In this document: piece by piece, positions 53,047 to 64,000 of the stretch
How positions within the stretch are numbered: position 1 is the first letter of the stretch
Layout of the letters: each line of letters starts with the position of its first letter
Assembly: GCA_023678885.1 (NCBI GenBank)
Contig: CM042965.1
Span: forward strand, 32,779,777-32,843,776
DNA from: Pogostemon cablin
Taxonomy: Eukaryota > Streptophyta > Magnoliopsida > Lamiales > Lamiaceae
Length of the DNA stretch: 64,000 bases
Direction: 5' to 3'
Made by a program: the position numbers and the translations under genes
Notes under the pieces: generated by a model
The model's database searches: none
Told to the model about the DNA's origin: nothing
What the model saw: only the letters and a program-made list of their open reading frames with translations

Positions 53047-55529
53047 CACGAGAGGAGGCGGATGCGAATCCCTCAGTTGTTACGGGTAAGTTTTATATTT
53101 TTGGCACTTCTACATATGTGCTATTTGATTCTGGAGCAACACATTCATTTGTATCCAATGAGTATGTGAGGAAGTTGGGTGGAATATCTAACTTGATAGA
53201 AGCTAATTATGAGGTGATGATACCTTCTGGTGAATCAAAGCAAACTAATCAACTTCTTCGAGGTTGTGTTATTCCTATTGAAGGAAGATAACTCCTCGCT
53301 GACTTGATTGTGTTAAGTATGAATGATTATGATATCATATTGGGCATGGATTGGCTGTCAAAGTACGGTGCTACAATAGATTGTCAGAAGAAGAGTATCA
53401 CTTTTCAGCCATTGGGTGGAGAACCATTCACTTTTGTTGGAATCAAGAAGAATTTTAGATATCCTATGATATCAGCAACAAAAGCACAACGGTTGTTGGA
53501 AAGTGGTTGTGAGGGGTATCTGGTGAGCGTGATGAATGTTGAGGGACAGCAATGTCCAGTCCTCGGTGATGTACCAGTAGTTCGGGAATATCCAGAGGTA
53601 TTTCCAGACGATCTTCCAGGTTTACCACCAGATCGGGAAATAGAGTTTGCTATTGAGCTGCAACCGGGAACTGCTCCTATATCTAAAGCGCCATACAGAA
53701 TGGCACCAGCTGAACTGAAGGAATTAAAGATACAATTACAAGAGTTACTAGACAAAGGATTTATCCAACCTAGTTTCTCACCTTGGGGAGCACCAGTTCT
53801 TTTCGTTCGTACGAAGGATGGTACATTGAGGATGTGCATCGATTATCGAGAGCTCAATAAAGTTACAGTCAAGAATAAGTATCCATTACCGTGTATTGAT
53901 GATCTGTTTGATCAACTACATGGTGCATGTATCTTTTTGAAGATTGATTTACGATCAGGGTATCATCAGTTGAAGATTAAGAAGGAAGATATTTCGAAAA
54001 CTGCATTCAGTACGAGGTATGGACATTATGAATTTTTGGTAATGCCGTTCGGTTTGACAAATGCTCCGGCAGCATTTATGGATTTGATGAATAGAGTATT
54101 TCATGAATTTCTTGATAAGTTCGTAATTGTGTTTATCGATGATATTCTGATTTACTCTAAGAATAAGGAGGATCATGCACTGCACTTGAGAAAGGTGTTG
54201 GAGATTCTGAATGAGAAACAGTTGTATGCAAAGTTCAAGAAGTGTGAATTTTGGTTGGATCAAGTTGTTTTCTTGGGTCATGTGGTATCGGGAGAAGGAA
54301 TTTCGGTGGATCCAAGTAAAGTTAAAGCAATCCATGATTGGCCACAACCCTCAAATCCCACTGAGGTTCGTAGCTTTCTTGGATTGGCTGGATATTATCG
54401 AAGGTTTGTTGAAGAATTTTCTAAGATCGCTTCACCATTAACACAGTTGACAAGGAAAAATGTGAACTTCATATGGACGGAGGCATGTGAACAAAGTTTT
54501 CAAGAATTGAAGAGACGATTGACAACAGCTCCTATCCTAACTATTCCGACGGAATCAGGAAATTTCAAAGTGTACAGTGATGCTTCAAAGAATGGTCTTG
54601 GGTGTGTATTGATGCAGAATGGGAAAGTAATAGCGTATGCATCCCGACAGTTAAGGGAGTACGAGAAGGATTACCCCACTCATGATTTGGAATTAGCTGC
54701 AGTAGTGTTTGCACTCAAGATTTGGAGGCATTATCTGTATGGGGAACGTTGTGAGATATATACTGATCATAAGAGTTTGAAGTATTTCTTTACCCAGAAA
54801 GAGTTGAATATGAGGCAGAGAAGATGGTTGGAATTGGTGAAAGATTACGACTGTGTTATCAATTATTATCCGGGTAAAGCCAATGTGGTTGCTGATGCAT
54901 TGAGCCGAAAGGCAATTCAGAGTGTAGCTACTTTAAGCTTAAAACAGAAACCAGTGTTGGTAGACTTGCAAAAAATGGATGTGGAGATCATTCAGGAAGG
55001 ATCATTAGAAGCAAAGATGACAGCTTTATCACTTCGATCAACTTTGATGGATAAGATCAGACAGGGACAAGAGGTGGATAAATTGTTCGACAAGATAAGA
55101 TATGATAGTAGCTCTGGAAAGTCTTCTGACTTCCAATTAGGAGATGATGGCGTGATTCGTTATAGAGGTCGATTATGTTTACCTAAAGTGGATGACATTC
55201 GGAAAGAAGTAATGGCAGAAGCTCATTCAACACCGTACTTCTTTACATCCAGGAGCTACAAAAATGTACAGAGATTTGAAGTCACATTATTGGTGGCCAG
55301 GGATGAAGAGAGACGTCGCTCAATATGTGGAACAATGTTTGACTTGTCAACAAGTCAAAGTTGAGCATCAAAGGCCAGCAGGAACTTTACAGCCTTTATG
55401 TATTCCAGAATGGAAATGGGAGAATATTACTATGAATTTTGTCATTGGGCTACCGAAGACAGTGAAAGGTCACGATGCCATTTGGGTTATTGTGGATCGA
55501 TTGACTAAGTCAGCTCATTTTCTTTCCAT
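53034..55529 (+). pseudogene. Pol of the Tekay-like element, truncated in integrase
   Basis: Protease (LFDSGATHSFVS, then ILGMDWL) has a TAA at 53289-53291. Reverse transcriptase and RNase H follow in one frame: KIDLRSGYHQL, MPFGLTNAPAAF, VFIDDILIYS, and YSDASKNGLGCVLMQ. A frameshift near 55245 moves the integrase into another frame (HYWWPGMKRDV, CLTCQQVKVEHQRP, WVIVDRLTKSAHF). Coding stops at 55529, where sequence jumps into LTR. The central DDE catalytic residues after the first Asp, the integrase C-terminus and any chromodomain are deleted. Confidence 0.92.
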
Positions 55530-56751
55530 CGGAACGGGAAGGAAGGAATTAGTTTTGGATTTTTACGAGTCTATAATTGTCGGAGTTGAGGTAAGTAGAA
55601 GTCCAACTACAATGCATAAATATATTATGTATGAATTATTTGTGATTAATATGTGATAGTTATGTCATAAATTATTTATAATTAATTTAATTACGTTATT
55701 TATTGTTATAAATTATCTGGAGTTAATTATTGTTACAAGTTGGGAATTTATGTGATGTGAATTTATATTATTGTCCTATATAAATATGTGTGACTAGAAA
55801 CTGTTGAAAAGATATCTGTATGATTGAAAAAAAAAATTGGTTATAAGGATCTGTGTGATCCGAGATGAAGTTGTTGTCATGAAAAGGGATCAGTGTGATC
55901 CAAGTGAAGTGGTTATTTTATAAATGGACTTGTGTGATTGATATGAAGTTGTTATTCTATAAGTGAATTTATGTGAATTAAAATTTAGTTGTTGCTTTAA
56001 TTATAATTAATTGTTGATATTGTGTCATAAATGGTTTAAGATGTATATTTAATTGCATTGGTTGCATACCATGCATAATCATGAAAAGTGTTTTTCCCAA
56101 AATTAATAAGATACTAATGGTGTGTGCGGCCACTATATATGCATTTCTGTCAGGGTTCGGAAAAATTGTTCCCGACACTTTATTTCTGGGTTTGGAAAAA
56201 TCGTTCTCAGTTGGTTATTCGGGGTTCGGAAAAATCGTCCCCATCATTTTATCAGGGTTCGGAAAAATCATTCTCGACACGTTGTATATTTGGGGTGCAT
56301 ATTATAAGTGTGTCATGGGCATCCCACAACGTGAACAATTTTCAAAATAAAATAGACTAATTAGAATGATTAGAAAATAAATGCATTTCCATGCACTGAC
56401 ATGCATGATTTTTACTTACTGAGATTTTTGTCTCATTAGTTTATGCATTGTAGGTGAGACTGATGATATATAAATATGTGGTGTGCTGTGCAAGCTGTGG
56501 AGCTCCTACAAGGTTTTGAGTTGATGTACATAGATAATGACCTGTTGGGCTAGGCCGTGGGTTTATTTTGTTTCCGCTGATATTTTATATAATAAGTATT
56601 GTGTTAAGTTTGTGTGGTTTTAAGTGGTGACAGAAACCAGTTACATGTTGAACTGGTGTAATGATATTGGTTATAAAAAAAAATCATTTTTTATAATGAT
56701 GATATTTTAATTAGTATTTGAATTATAAGTTATGTAAGGTGAGTCGTGACA
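55530..56751 (+). mobile_element. 3' LTR of the Tekay-like element, 5'-deleted
   Basis: Matches 50581-51802 at equal length (1222 bp) with scattered differences of a few percent, and ends GTCGTGACA followed by TSD ATATT. The first 561 bp of the LTR, the polypurine tract and the 3' end of pol are deleted. The GGTTCGGAAAAATCG units recur at 56152-56280. Confidence 0.9.
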
Positions 56752-56785
56752 ATATTGTAATGAATAGATTTAAGATGGACGGAGG

Positions 56786-56836
56786 AATTATTTATCTATC
56801 TATTTATTTATTTATTTATTTATTTATTTATTATTC
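56786..56836. repeat. (TTTA)n / (ATCT)n microsatellite
   Basis: Runs of ATCTATCT and TTATTTATTTATTTA next to the right end of the interrupted MITE. Confidence 0.85.
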
Positions 56837-56972
56837 TATCTATCTCAAGTTTTGTGTGAGACCATCTCACGTAAGTCTTTAAGTAAGACGGATAAAAAAT
56901 GATAATATTATTAACGAAATGTGATACTCAATCGATGAAAAGTGATAATAATGCATTGAACTATTTCATATA

Positions 56973-57188
56973 TACTCCCTCCGTCCCGCCCAAATAACAC
57001 AATTTTACTATATTTAAAGTCTCATCCAAATTGCATCATTTTTCTCTTTTACTAAAAAGAGCTCACTAATGGCCCACCACTACCCATCACATCTTTCTAA
57101 TACACCTACCCACTTTACATAAAATAATAATACTCCTTAATTTACGTGCAAAAAGTAAATGAACCTCTTTGCCCGGGACGAATGGAGA
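56973..57188. mobile_element. Stowaway-type MITE
   Basis: TACTCCCTCCGTCCCGCCC at the left and GCCCGGGACGAATGGAGAAA at the right, with family interior words. The flanks (GTGATAATAATGCATTGAACTATTT and the inverse ...AATATTATCACTTTTCATC) suggest it lies inside an older inverted-repeat element. Confidence 0.85.
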
Positions 57189-57356
57189 AATTTATAGTAC
57201 AATAATAATATTATCACTTTTCATCCATCTCACACTATAGTATTTCAAAAATACAAGCCCACTTCTATTTTATTTTTATTTTTTTTTATCGATTTCAATA
57301 TTATTTATGAGCTTTACACACCTTGAAAGAAAATCATAATAGTTTAGTATTCTCAT

Positions 57357-57660
57357 AATACTTCCTTCGCCTGCCCCAAAAAATCTCATTTTTTTTTATT
57401 TTGGGCGTCTTCCTATAAGGGTTTCATTTCTTTTTGGGTCTCTTTAAATACACACCCCTTATCATTAAATACACACCCTATTAACATATAATTAAAATAT
57501 TTATTTTTAAAATGTCTGAATTACTCTTAATTTATTAAATACACACCCCTATACTAAATATACTATACACTATACAGACCCCTTTATATCAATTAAAATT
57601 ACTTAATTCGTTATACGTGTCCTTTTTCTCTTTTCTTTTTCTCGGTGAATGAAGTCATTT
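57357..57660. mobile_element. Worn Stowaway-like MITE, right end missing
   Basis: TACTTCCTTCGCCTGCCCCAAAAAATCTC resembles a left terminus; CACACCCCT words repeat within. The inverse terminus was not found. Confidence 0.4.
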
Positions 57661-58318
57661 AGATTATGGTTGCTAAACCATCATTATAAATATTAGGTTA
57701 AAAATAAATGGGTAAATATCAAATTTGGTCTTGTAAGTATGACATTTTCAATTTCAGTAATTTTTTATTGCATTTCTCACTTCTAATTCTCCGGGGTCCG
57801 TTTTTTGTTCTTTTGGTTCAAATTTAGTCGTTTTTCGTCGAAAATTTAAAAAACTCGTTGGAAAAATTATGCATGAATTGCACGCGCTGAAATTTGGTCC
57901 TGTAAGTATGGATCGTTCCAACTTAAGTCATTTTTTATTGCAATTTTCACTTTTGTCCTCCGTTGTCCTATTTTAATCATCTTTTGTCTAAATTTAGTTA
58001 TTTTTTTGTCGAAATTTTAAAAAAACTCGTCGGAAATCATGCGTAAGTTGAACGTGCTCAAAATCCCCATACTCACGATTTAAGAAACCTTTAATATTTG
58101 CGGCAGAGAAAACAGATTGTTTCAAAATTGTAATTCATATTTATTAAACTGAAAATTGCTAAATTAATAAAATAAAATACCCATTTGCTTCATCTGTATA
58201 TGATACGATTAATTAAAATATCAAAAACTGTAATATTTAGGTGAAAACACAATTTCACATTACATTTGTTATGATCACATGGGGAATAATATTATTTTGG
58301 GACTAACAAATTATTAAA

Positions 58319-58546
58319 TACTCCCTCCGTCCGCTTTCAAGGGTATTATTTTTCCATTTTGGACGTTCGCCCCCAAGGGTCTCATTTCCTTTTTTTACAA
58401 ATGGGACACATACACACCCACTAATACAACTAAAAAATGGGACCCACACCTCCACTAATAACTACCCACTATACATTAAATAACAATATTTCTTAATCTC
58501 CGTGCCCAAAAGTAAATGGCACCCTTGAATCCGGACGGAGGGAGTA
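58319..58546. mobile_element. Stowaway MITE nested in the Mutator-like element
   Basis: TACTCCCTCCGTCCGCTTTC at the left and GAATCCGGACGGAGGGAGTA at the right. Confidence 0.92.
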
Positions 58547-58789
58547 ATATACATGTTCAAGATTATTTATTTATTTAATTTTGTGTTACAATTTTGGCTT
58601 TAATCTTTTTAATTTTTTTATACATAATAATATAAATGTTGTTTTATTTATTTATTTATTTATCTTTTCAATAAAGTTTCTAGAGTTTTGATATATAATT
58701 TTCAAACTTCTTAAGATGTACACATAAATTTTCAAGAGTATGAAATCTTTAATTGAGTTTTATTGAGTGGACTGATTTAGTTGGAATTG

Positions 58790-59230
58790 ATCTATGGTCA
58801 AATCCATTTTTTTTATCAATATTTTTGTAATATTTACTTTGACGACAATCGGATCTAATTTTATATTCGAAAATTTCATTTTATTGGATCAATTTAATGT
58901 AAAAATTTGCTCAAATCCAATTTCGAGTGAATAAGTAATAAATACATAAATTTTGTAATTTAATTTAAAAAGAAAAAAAGGAAATGAAGAGAAAAATGGA
59001 AAGTGGATTGGTCTATGGGTCAAATCCATTTTTTATCAATATTTTTGTAATATTTCATTTGACGACAATAGGATCTAAATTTATATTCGAAAATTTCATT
59101 TTAATTACGTCAATTTAATGTAAAATTTTGCTCAAATCCAATTCTGAGTGAATAAGTAATAAATACGTAAATTTTGTAATTTAATTTAAAAAGAAAAAAG
59201 AGAAATGAAGAAAAAAATGGAAAGTGGAAA
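58790..59230. repeat. Two-copy tandem repeat, period 232 bp
   Basis: GGTCAAATCCATTTTTT through GAAAAATGGAAAGTGG occurs twice in direct orientation with few differences, inside the Mutator-like element. Confidence 0.85.
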
Positions 59231-59825
59231 GATTAATGCAACTCATGCATAAATTTCTGAAGAGTTTTTTAAATTTTCGACAAAAAAGACTAAAGTTGGA
59301 CAAAAAAGAACTAAAATAGGACAACGGAGGACCAAAAGTGAAAATTGCAATAAAAAAGGACTGAAGTTTGAACGGTCCATACTTACAGGACCAAATTTGA
59401 GCGCGTGCAACTCATGCATAATTTTTTCGACGAGTTTTTTAAATTTCCTGCGAAAAATGACTAAATTTGGATTAAAAGGACAAAAAACAGACTCCGAATG
59501 ACCAAAAGTGAAAAATGCAATAAAAAAGAACTGAAGTTAGAAAATTTCATATTTAGAGTATCAATTTTGATATTTACCCAAAATAAATAGATCTGCATAA
59601 AGTGTTGAAACACAGTAAAATATTAAACAAGAAATATACAAGTATAAAAGCAAGAAAGTAAAGGATAGAAATAGTGGTAAACAGAATATGTGGAAAATGA
59701 TGTATCTGACTCCAGAATTTTTGAGCAGCACATTTAAATGATTAGAGAAGAAAGGTTGATATACATCTAGTGGATTGGGTGTGTCATACAGTCATAGGGA
59801 TCGAAAAGGGGAGAGAAGCCAAAAT

Positions 59826-60025
59826 CTTAAGGTTGAAATGAGACTCAATGCTTACCAGTCAGCCTATGCTAAGCAGACTGAAGAAGAATAGAAGTTGGAA
59901 GAGCTTCGAAAATTATTGGAGAGGACTAGAAAAATAGGCTTGAAAAGACAAGGTGTGGAAGAATCACTGCTGATAAATTTTCCTTTAGCTTCTGTCAATT
60001 CAACTACGGCTTTGGGGATCGACTA
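59826..60025 (+). pseudogene. Coding-like fragment, not recognised
   Basis: One frame reads SQNLKVEMRLNAYQSAYAKQ, an in-frame TAG, then KLEELRKLLERTRKIGLK and QGVEESLLINFPLASVNSTT before a stop at the edge of the next element. The charged, heptad-like composition and less AT-biased bases look like a real former exon. I do not recognise the family. Confidence 0.35.
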
Positions 60026-60930
60026 ATGTTGTGTTTGAATTGAGTCATTTTAAATTCGATAGATTTGAAAATGAGTGAATTTTAAAATTCTTGAATTTTA
60101 AATCAATTCATTTGAATTTCACTGTTTGGATGAATTATGGACTTTTGAAAAGATTTCAAATCTATGATTCAAAAATTATTTTTAAAATAGAATTTTATAT
60201 ATAATAAATAAATATAATAAAATTTTATTATATTAAATATTAAAATTTAAATTTTTATTAAAAATAAATTTTTTTTGGGGGGTGGGGTGGGTGTGTAGGG
60301 GTAGGGGGATGGGGATGGGGTAGGTTGGGTAGTAATATTTTTATTATTTAAATATTAAAATCAAAATATAAAAAAAAATTTGGGGATGGGTGGGTTGGGT
60401 GGGCTGGGTGAAAATTTTTTATTATTTAAATATTAAAATCTAAAATTTTATTTTAAAAAAATATTTTTTGGGGGTGGTGGGTGGTTGGGGTGGGTGGGTG
60501 GATAGGAGGTAGTTTGGGTGGAATTTTTTTTATATAATTTAAATATTAAAATCTAAAATTTTATTTAAAAAATTTTGGGAGATAGGGGGGTGGGTGTGGT
60601 GGGTGGGGTAGGTTGTAGGTTGGGTGGTAGAAAAAAAAAATTAATTAAATATATATTTATTTATTTTATTTATTTATTTTATATATTATTTTTATTATAT
60701 ATTAATATATCAATTACACAACGGAATGATTTCAAATGACACGGTTTGAGGAAAGATTTGAAATCAATTAAAAAACAACTAAAAAAAATATTCAAAATCA
60801 AATCCATGATTTGATATACATTGATTTAAAATCTTTGATTTAAAAATCTATTAATTTCAAACGGCACCTAAACATGAGGGAGGGATTTATAAATCCCTCC
60901 TCAAATCTTTCCATCCAAACACACCCTAAT
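60026..60930. mobile_element. hAT-like MITE carrying a G-rich tandem array
   Basis: Left TTGTGTTTGAATTGAG and right CATCCAAACACACCCTAAT are approximate inverted ends; CTAAT flanks both sides. Inner flanks (AAATCTATGATTCAAA, AAATCAATT) also mirror each other. The centre holds four G-rich units at 60277-60640. No transposase. Confidence 0.55.
60277..60640. repeat. G-rich tandem array, four units
   Basis: Units start near 60277, 60382, 60470 and 60578. Each is a G-rich run (GGTGGGTGGTTGGGGTGGGTGG type) followed by TTATTATTTAAATATTAAAATCTAAAATTTTA, the same plan as 39808-40140. Confidence 0.85.
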
Positions 60931-61198
60931 AGTCTTTACGGAGATAGAAGAATTTTGTGTGGGGGCCTGCAGCTTGACGAAGAAGAGAACAACCCCAGCA
61001 TCATTAAGGATGTTTATAATATTAAAATTATTACTCCTAACGAGTACGGTGCCAGAGTGCGATGTGGGTTATCGAGTTTATTAAATATTTATTGTTTTTA
61101 AATTTATATTTTCAAAAAGAAATCAATCATATATCTGAAATAATTGAAAATATAATTTTTTGTTTGATCAAGAAAATAAATGCCTTAAGTTATATAAA
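60931..61198. other. Short unassigned stretch
   Basis: Positions 60931-61080 read GDRRILCGGLQLDEEENNPS in one frame and could belong to the same host fragment as 59826-60025, split by the MITE. I do not recognise it. Confidence 0.25.
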
Positions 61199-61933
61199 GG
61201 GGCAGCTATTTGAACCCCCAAAATTACTAAACGTACCCCAAAAATATTTAACATGACATAATTACCCTTATAAAACTTAAATTTGTTCGGTTGCAACAAC
61301 CGAATAGTCATCTATCATTATCTGTTTGGTTGCAATAATCGAACAGAACAAATAATTCATATATCTTAACTGTTCGGTTGCAACAACCGAACAGACATAT
61401 ATTTTATCTATTCGGTTGCAAGAAGCATCTATCTTTATCTGTTCGGTTGTTGCAACCGAGCAGAATAAAAAATTCATATCTACATTATCAAATAAATAAG
61501 ATAACCGATAATTTTCATGAATATCAATCTTTAAAGAAAGATGGTGATTCATGGAAGTAAGTAAGTTTATTTAAAGATTGATATTTACGAATCACCATCT
61601 TTCTTTAAAGATTGATATCCTTGAAAATGAACTGTTATCTTACCTATTCGATAATGTAGATATGTGTATTAAAAAAATAAATAACAAATCTTGTTCTGTT
61701 CGGTTGTTGCAACCGAACAATATATGAATTTTTTACTCTGTTCGATCAACAATCGAACAAATAAAGATAGATGCATGTTCGGTTGCTGCAACCGAATACT
61801 TAAGATATATGAATTCTTTGTTCTGTTCGGTTGTTGCAACCGAACAGATATAAATTTTATAAGAGTAATTATGTTTTATTAAATATTTTTGGGGTATGTT
61901 TAGTAATTTCGGGGGTGCGAATAGCCGCTCCCT
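61199..61933. mobile_element. hAT-like foldback element with nested palindromes, copy 2
   Basis: The whole 735 bp is an imperfect palindrome: the left end GGGGCAGCTATTTGAACCCCC and right end GGGGGTGCGAATAGCCGCTCCC pair, as do inner blocks such as ATCAATCTTTAAAGAAAG, centred near 61563. Each arm also holds four or five small palindromes TGTTCGGTTGYNGCAACCGA. The flanks TATATAAA and TATATATA are an imperfect 8-bp duplication. Non-coding; the small frames are built from the repeats. Confidence 0.85.
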
Positions 61934-62188
61934 TATATATATTCAAACGAGTGAAAAGTATGCATTCTCTATTTATTTTATATTAATATATTTCAAGTTA
62001 TTATTCACATGTCATTTTTTATTTAAGTCTAGTTTTCATGGTGTTTCTAACATTTATTATTCCATTCTATATACATAATAAAATAAAATTTTTAATAGTT
62101 GATATATTCCACTCAAAACTACCCATATTAATTTTAAAAAAAAGAATCTCCAAGTATACGAACTTTTATTAAAAAATTAATAGTATAC

Positions 62189-64000
62189 TGATGAGCATTT
62201 TCTCAACACACAATTTAATCCCCAAGTATGAAGGATGTCAATTGTAGTTTCGAAAGGTGACCAAGTGAATATCGAACTCAAGGAACGGCGTATTATCAAT
62301 TTAATTATTATATAAATTAATTAAGACAAGTGACAACAAGATTTGAAGGATAGAATTATTAATCTACTAACAAAAATATTAAATAACAATTAAAATAAAA
62401 TAAAGTCACTTGAAGAATACAAAAGTGGATCAAGTAGGAGAATAGGTAGCTCTAGGATAATCCAGTTTCACTCATTAATTTCCTTTCCATGTGTCAATGT
62501 CTGACTCTGCCTTGTGGAATATGGACGCATCACTAAACCATGATATCTACTCTATAGACATAAGTAAACATATGTGTAACACGTGTGAATAATCTCGGAG
62601 TAAGAAATATAATTTCACCCCCCTTTCTAGGTACTATCAGTATCAATTATTTCCCCATAGGATTGATACTCTAACCCGATATGACCTCCCTTTATAGGTA
62701 CTATAAAATTATCCTCTTTATCCTACTTATTAACCCGAATTCAATTCAATTAACAAGTATTCATATAAGATAGTTTTAATAAGACTTCGGAATCCCTTCA
62801 CTTAGAATTATAACATTAAACCCTGCTCAACAGTGAACACACTCAACCAATAACCATGTTATGTATTCAGACTCTACACAACGATTATTGATGCACAAAA
62901 CGACTATGAGTATGGATTAAAAAAAATACAATCTTATATAAAATAAATCCACAAGTAGTGTTGTACGGAGTATATACATAGAAGATCAATTAACTAGATA
63001 AAACCTTCACAACCCTAGTTCTACCAAAAAGGCTCTAGCCCATGATGTTGTGAAGAACAATCATGGGTGTTGGATAGATCTTACCCGAATGTCCGAAAAA
63101 TACAAGATAAATTAGAAAATGAATAAATCCTAGATATGGGCGTCGTCGTGTCCTTCTCGCTCTTGAATTCTCCTCTTGGTTCTCCTCTTGATTCCACAAA
63201 CGAATCTTCAAAGTGATGGTTGGGGGGTGATCCCCCCTTGTGGGGTGTAGTATGTTGTAGCCTCTCTTCTCCTCTCTTGTTGTTGTGTTCCTCCTCTTTT
63301 TGTGGCTGCATAGACCTCCTTTTATACTTGTAATCACGTCTCTTAGGCTTGGAATGGGCTTTTCAAGTGATCACACGCGTTTTGGACTCGAAAATCCGGA
63401 TATGGTATGTTTCCGCGCAATGGTTCGACTTTAGCAAACAGGTCGAACCACGGGCCGCAGGTCGAACCATGCTACTGGACGAATTCAGCACTGGTTCGAC
63501 CATGGTTCGATCTGTTATACAGGTCGAACCCCAACGTCGTGGTTGAACCCCTCTTCTCGCGAACTGGTTCGACCATGGTTCTACCTGTTGAACAGGTCGA
63601 ACCCCTTGGTCCTGGTCGAATCCACCTTCTGAAAGTATTCTGCACTTGGTTCGACCTCTTGTACAGGTCGAACCACTCCTTCTTGGTCGAACCACAAGTC
63701 GAACCACACCACTGGACAATTTCTGCTCCTTGTTCGACCAAATGGCAGGTCGAACCCCAATGTCGTGGTCGAACCGGTGGGAATCAGCTTGCGCAATCTC
63801 TCCGTTTTGCATATAACTTTCACATCCGACTTCCGAATTGAGTGATTTTTACGCTCACCCGATCCTCTCTTCCTTATATTTCTATCCATATAAAGAATTC
63901 ATAAAAACTCTAAGAATTGAATATGTAACAGGCCATGGAAATTAGCACTGCAATTCTGTTCGGCATAGCTCGCACGGCGTCACCACTTTGCTCATAACTT
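62189..64000 (-). mobile_element. Tat/Athila-like LTR, partial, minus strand
   Basis: From the left it carries the reverse of the group's LTR end (CCCCAAGTATGAAGGATGTCAATTG...GAATATCGAACTCAAGG). At 63795-63897 lies the conserved block also seen at 255-350 and 32850-32945, beside a dense array of GGTCGAACC/GGTTCGACC words at 63418-63775. The tail of a second block (CTCATAACTT) starts at the window's last bases. The element continues beyond the window; small overlapping frames here are repeat artefacts. Confidence 0.75.
63418..63775. repeat. Array of GGTTCGACC / GGTCGAACC palindromic words
   Basis: About eighteen copies of the 9-base word in both orientations within 360 bp, often paired as GGTTCGACCTNTTGTACAGGTCGAACC-type hairpins. 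Longer units of about 100 bp (ACTGGTTCGACCATGGTTC) repeat. Confidence 0.88.

Larger units (their letters stand above)
57710..59579. mobile_element. Mutator-like non-autonomous element, long TIRs
   Basis: Ends GGGTAAATATCAAATTTGGTC and the inverse ...GATATTTACCC are flanked by the 9-bp duplication AAAATAAAT (57701-57709, 59580-59588). The TIRs extend about 360 bp, each made of two similar 180-bp halves with TAAGTATG, TTTTTTATTGCA and AACTCGTCGG-A words. A Stowaway (58319-58546) and a two-copy 232-bp tandem repeat (from 58799 and 59031) fill the centre. No MURA transposase is seen. Confidence 0.85.

Noticed and set aside
63418..63775. CRISPR-like array
   Set aside because: The repeats are 9-base words in both orientations with irregular spacing, inside a plant LTR; there are no direct repeats of constant length and no cas genes.

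Overview
The window is plant nuclear DNA, almost certainly from an asterid eudicot. The evidence is spliced genes, tRNA-derived SINEs, Stowaway MITEs, chromovirus and Tat/Athila-type Gypsy LTR retrotransposons, Helitrons, and an R1-like CC-NB-ARC-LRR resistance gene of the kind abundant in Lamiales and Solanales. The species cannot be fixed from sequence alone; a Lamiaceae-like genome is my inference. Only one probably intact host gene is present: a two-exon R1-type NLR on the minus strand (exon 1 29343-29867, exon 2 24558-26666). The rest is nested transposons plus a few host-gene scraps. Layout: (1) 1-8714 is a Tat/Athila-type element that kept gag and protease but has no reverse transcriptase, RNase H or integrase (TR-GAG type); the window starts inside its 5' LTR, and its 3' LTR abuts an LRR receptor fragment. 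(2) 9.4-13.7 kb is AT-rich, with a 122-bp tandem repeat, a fragment of Helitron helicase and three Helitron 3' ends. (3) 13.7-15.6 kb holds a minus-strand LTR carrying a SINE, then a TRIM. (4) 15.6-16.9 kb is a 5'-truncated copy of the NLR LRR region split by a 427-bp solo LTR; the full gene at 24.7 kb has the corresponding empty site. (5) 17320-22614 is a young Reina-like chromovirus with TSD TTCTT and two frameshifts, sitting next to an exon of a plastidic type I signal peptidase. (6) 24.5-29.9 kb is the NLR. (7) 30.5-33.2 kb is a solo Tat-like LTR with TSD GATGT, itself containing an hAT-like foldback element. (8) 34.1-44.2 kb is a cluster of non-autonomous Helitrons, two fused 3' end to 3' end, carrying a CACTA element, Stowaways, a Mutator-like hairpin and G-rich tandem arrays. 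(9) 44.9-47.4 kb is a minus-strand Helitron with telomere-like repeats inserted inside a Stowaway. (10) 50020-56751 is a decayed Tekay/Del-like chromovirus with TSD ATATT, inserted in a MITE. (11) 57.7-61.9 kb holds a Mutator-like element with 9-bp TSDs, a G-rich hAT-like element and a second foldback element. (12) 62.2-64.0 kb is part of another Tat-like LTR. The most unusual signal is that three families share one architecture: arrays of short palindromes. Two of them are related Tat-type LTRs, where the arrays adjoin a conserved block of about 90 bp. The third is the hAT-like foldback family, where each arm of a large palindrome carries several small ones.
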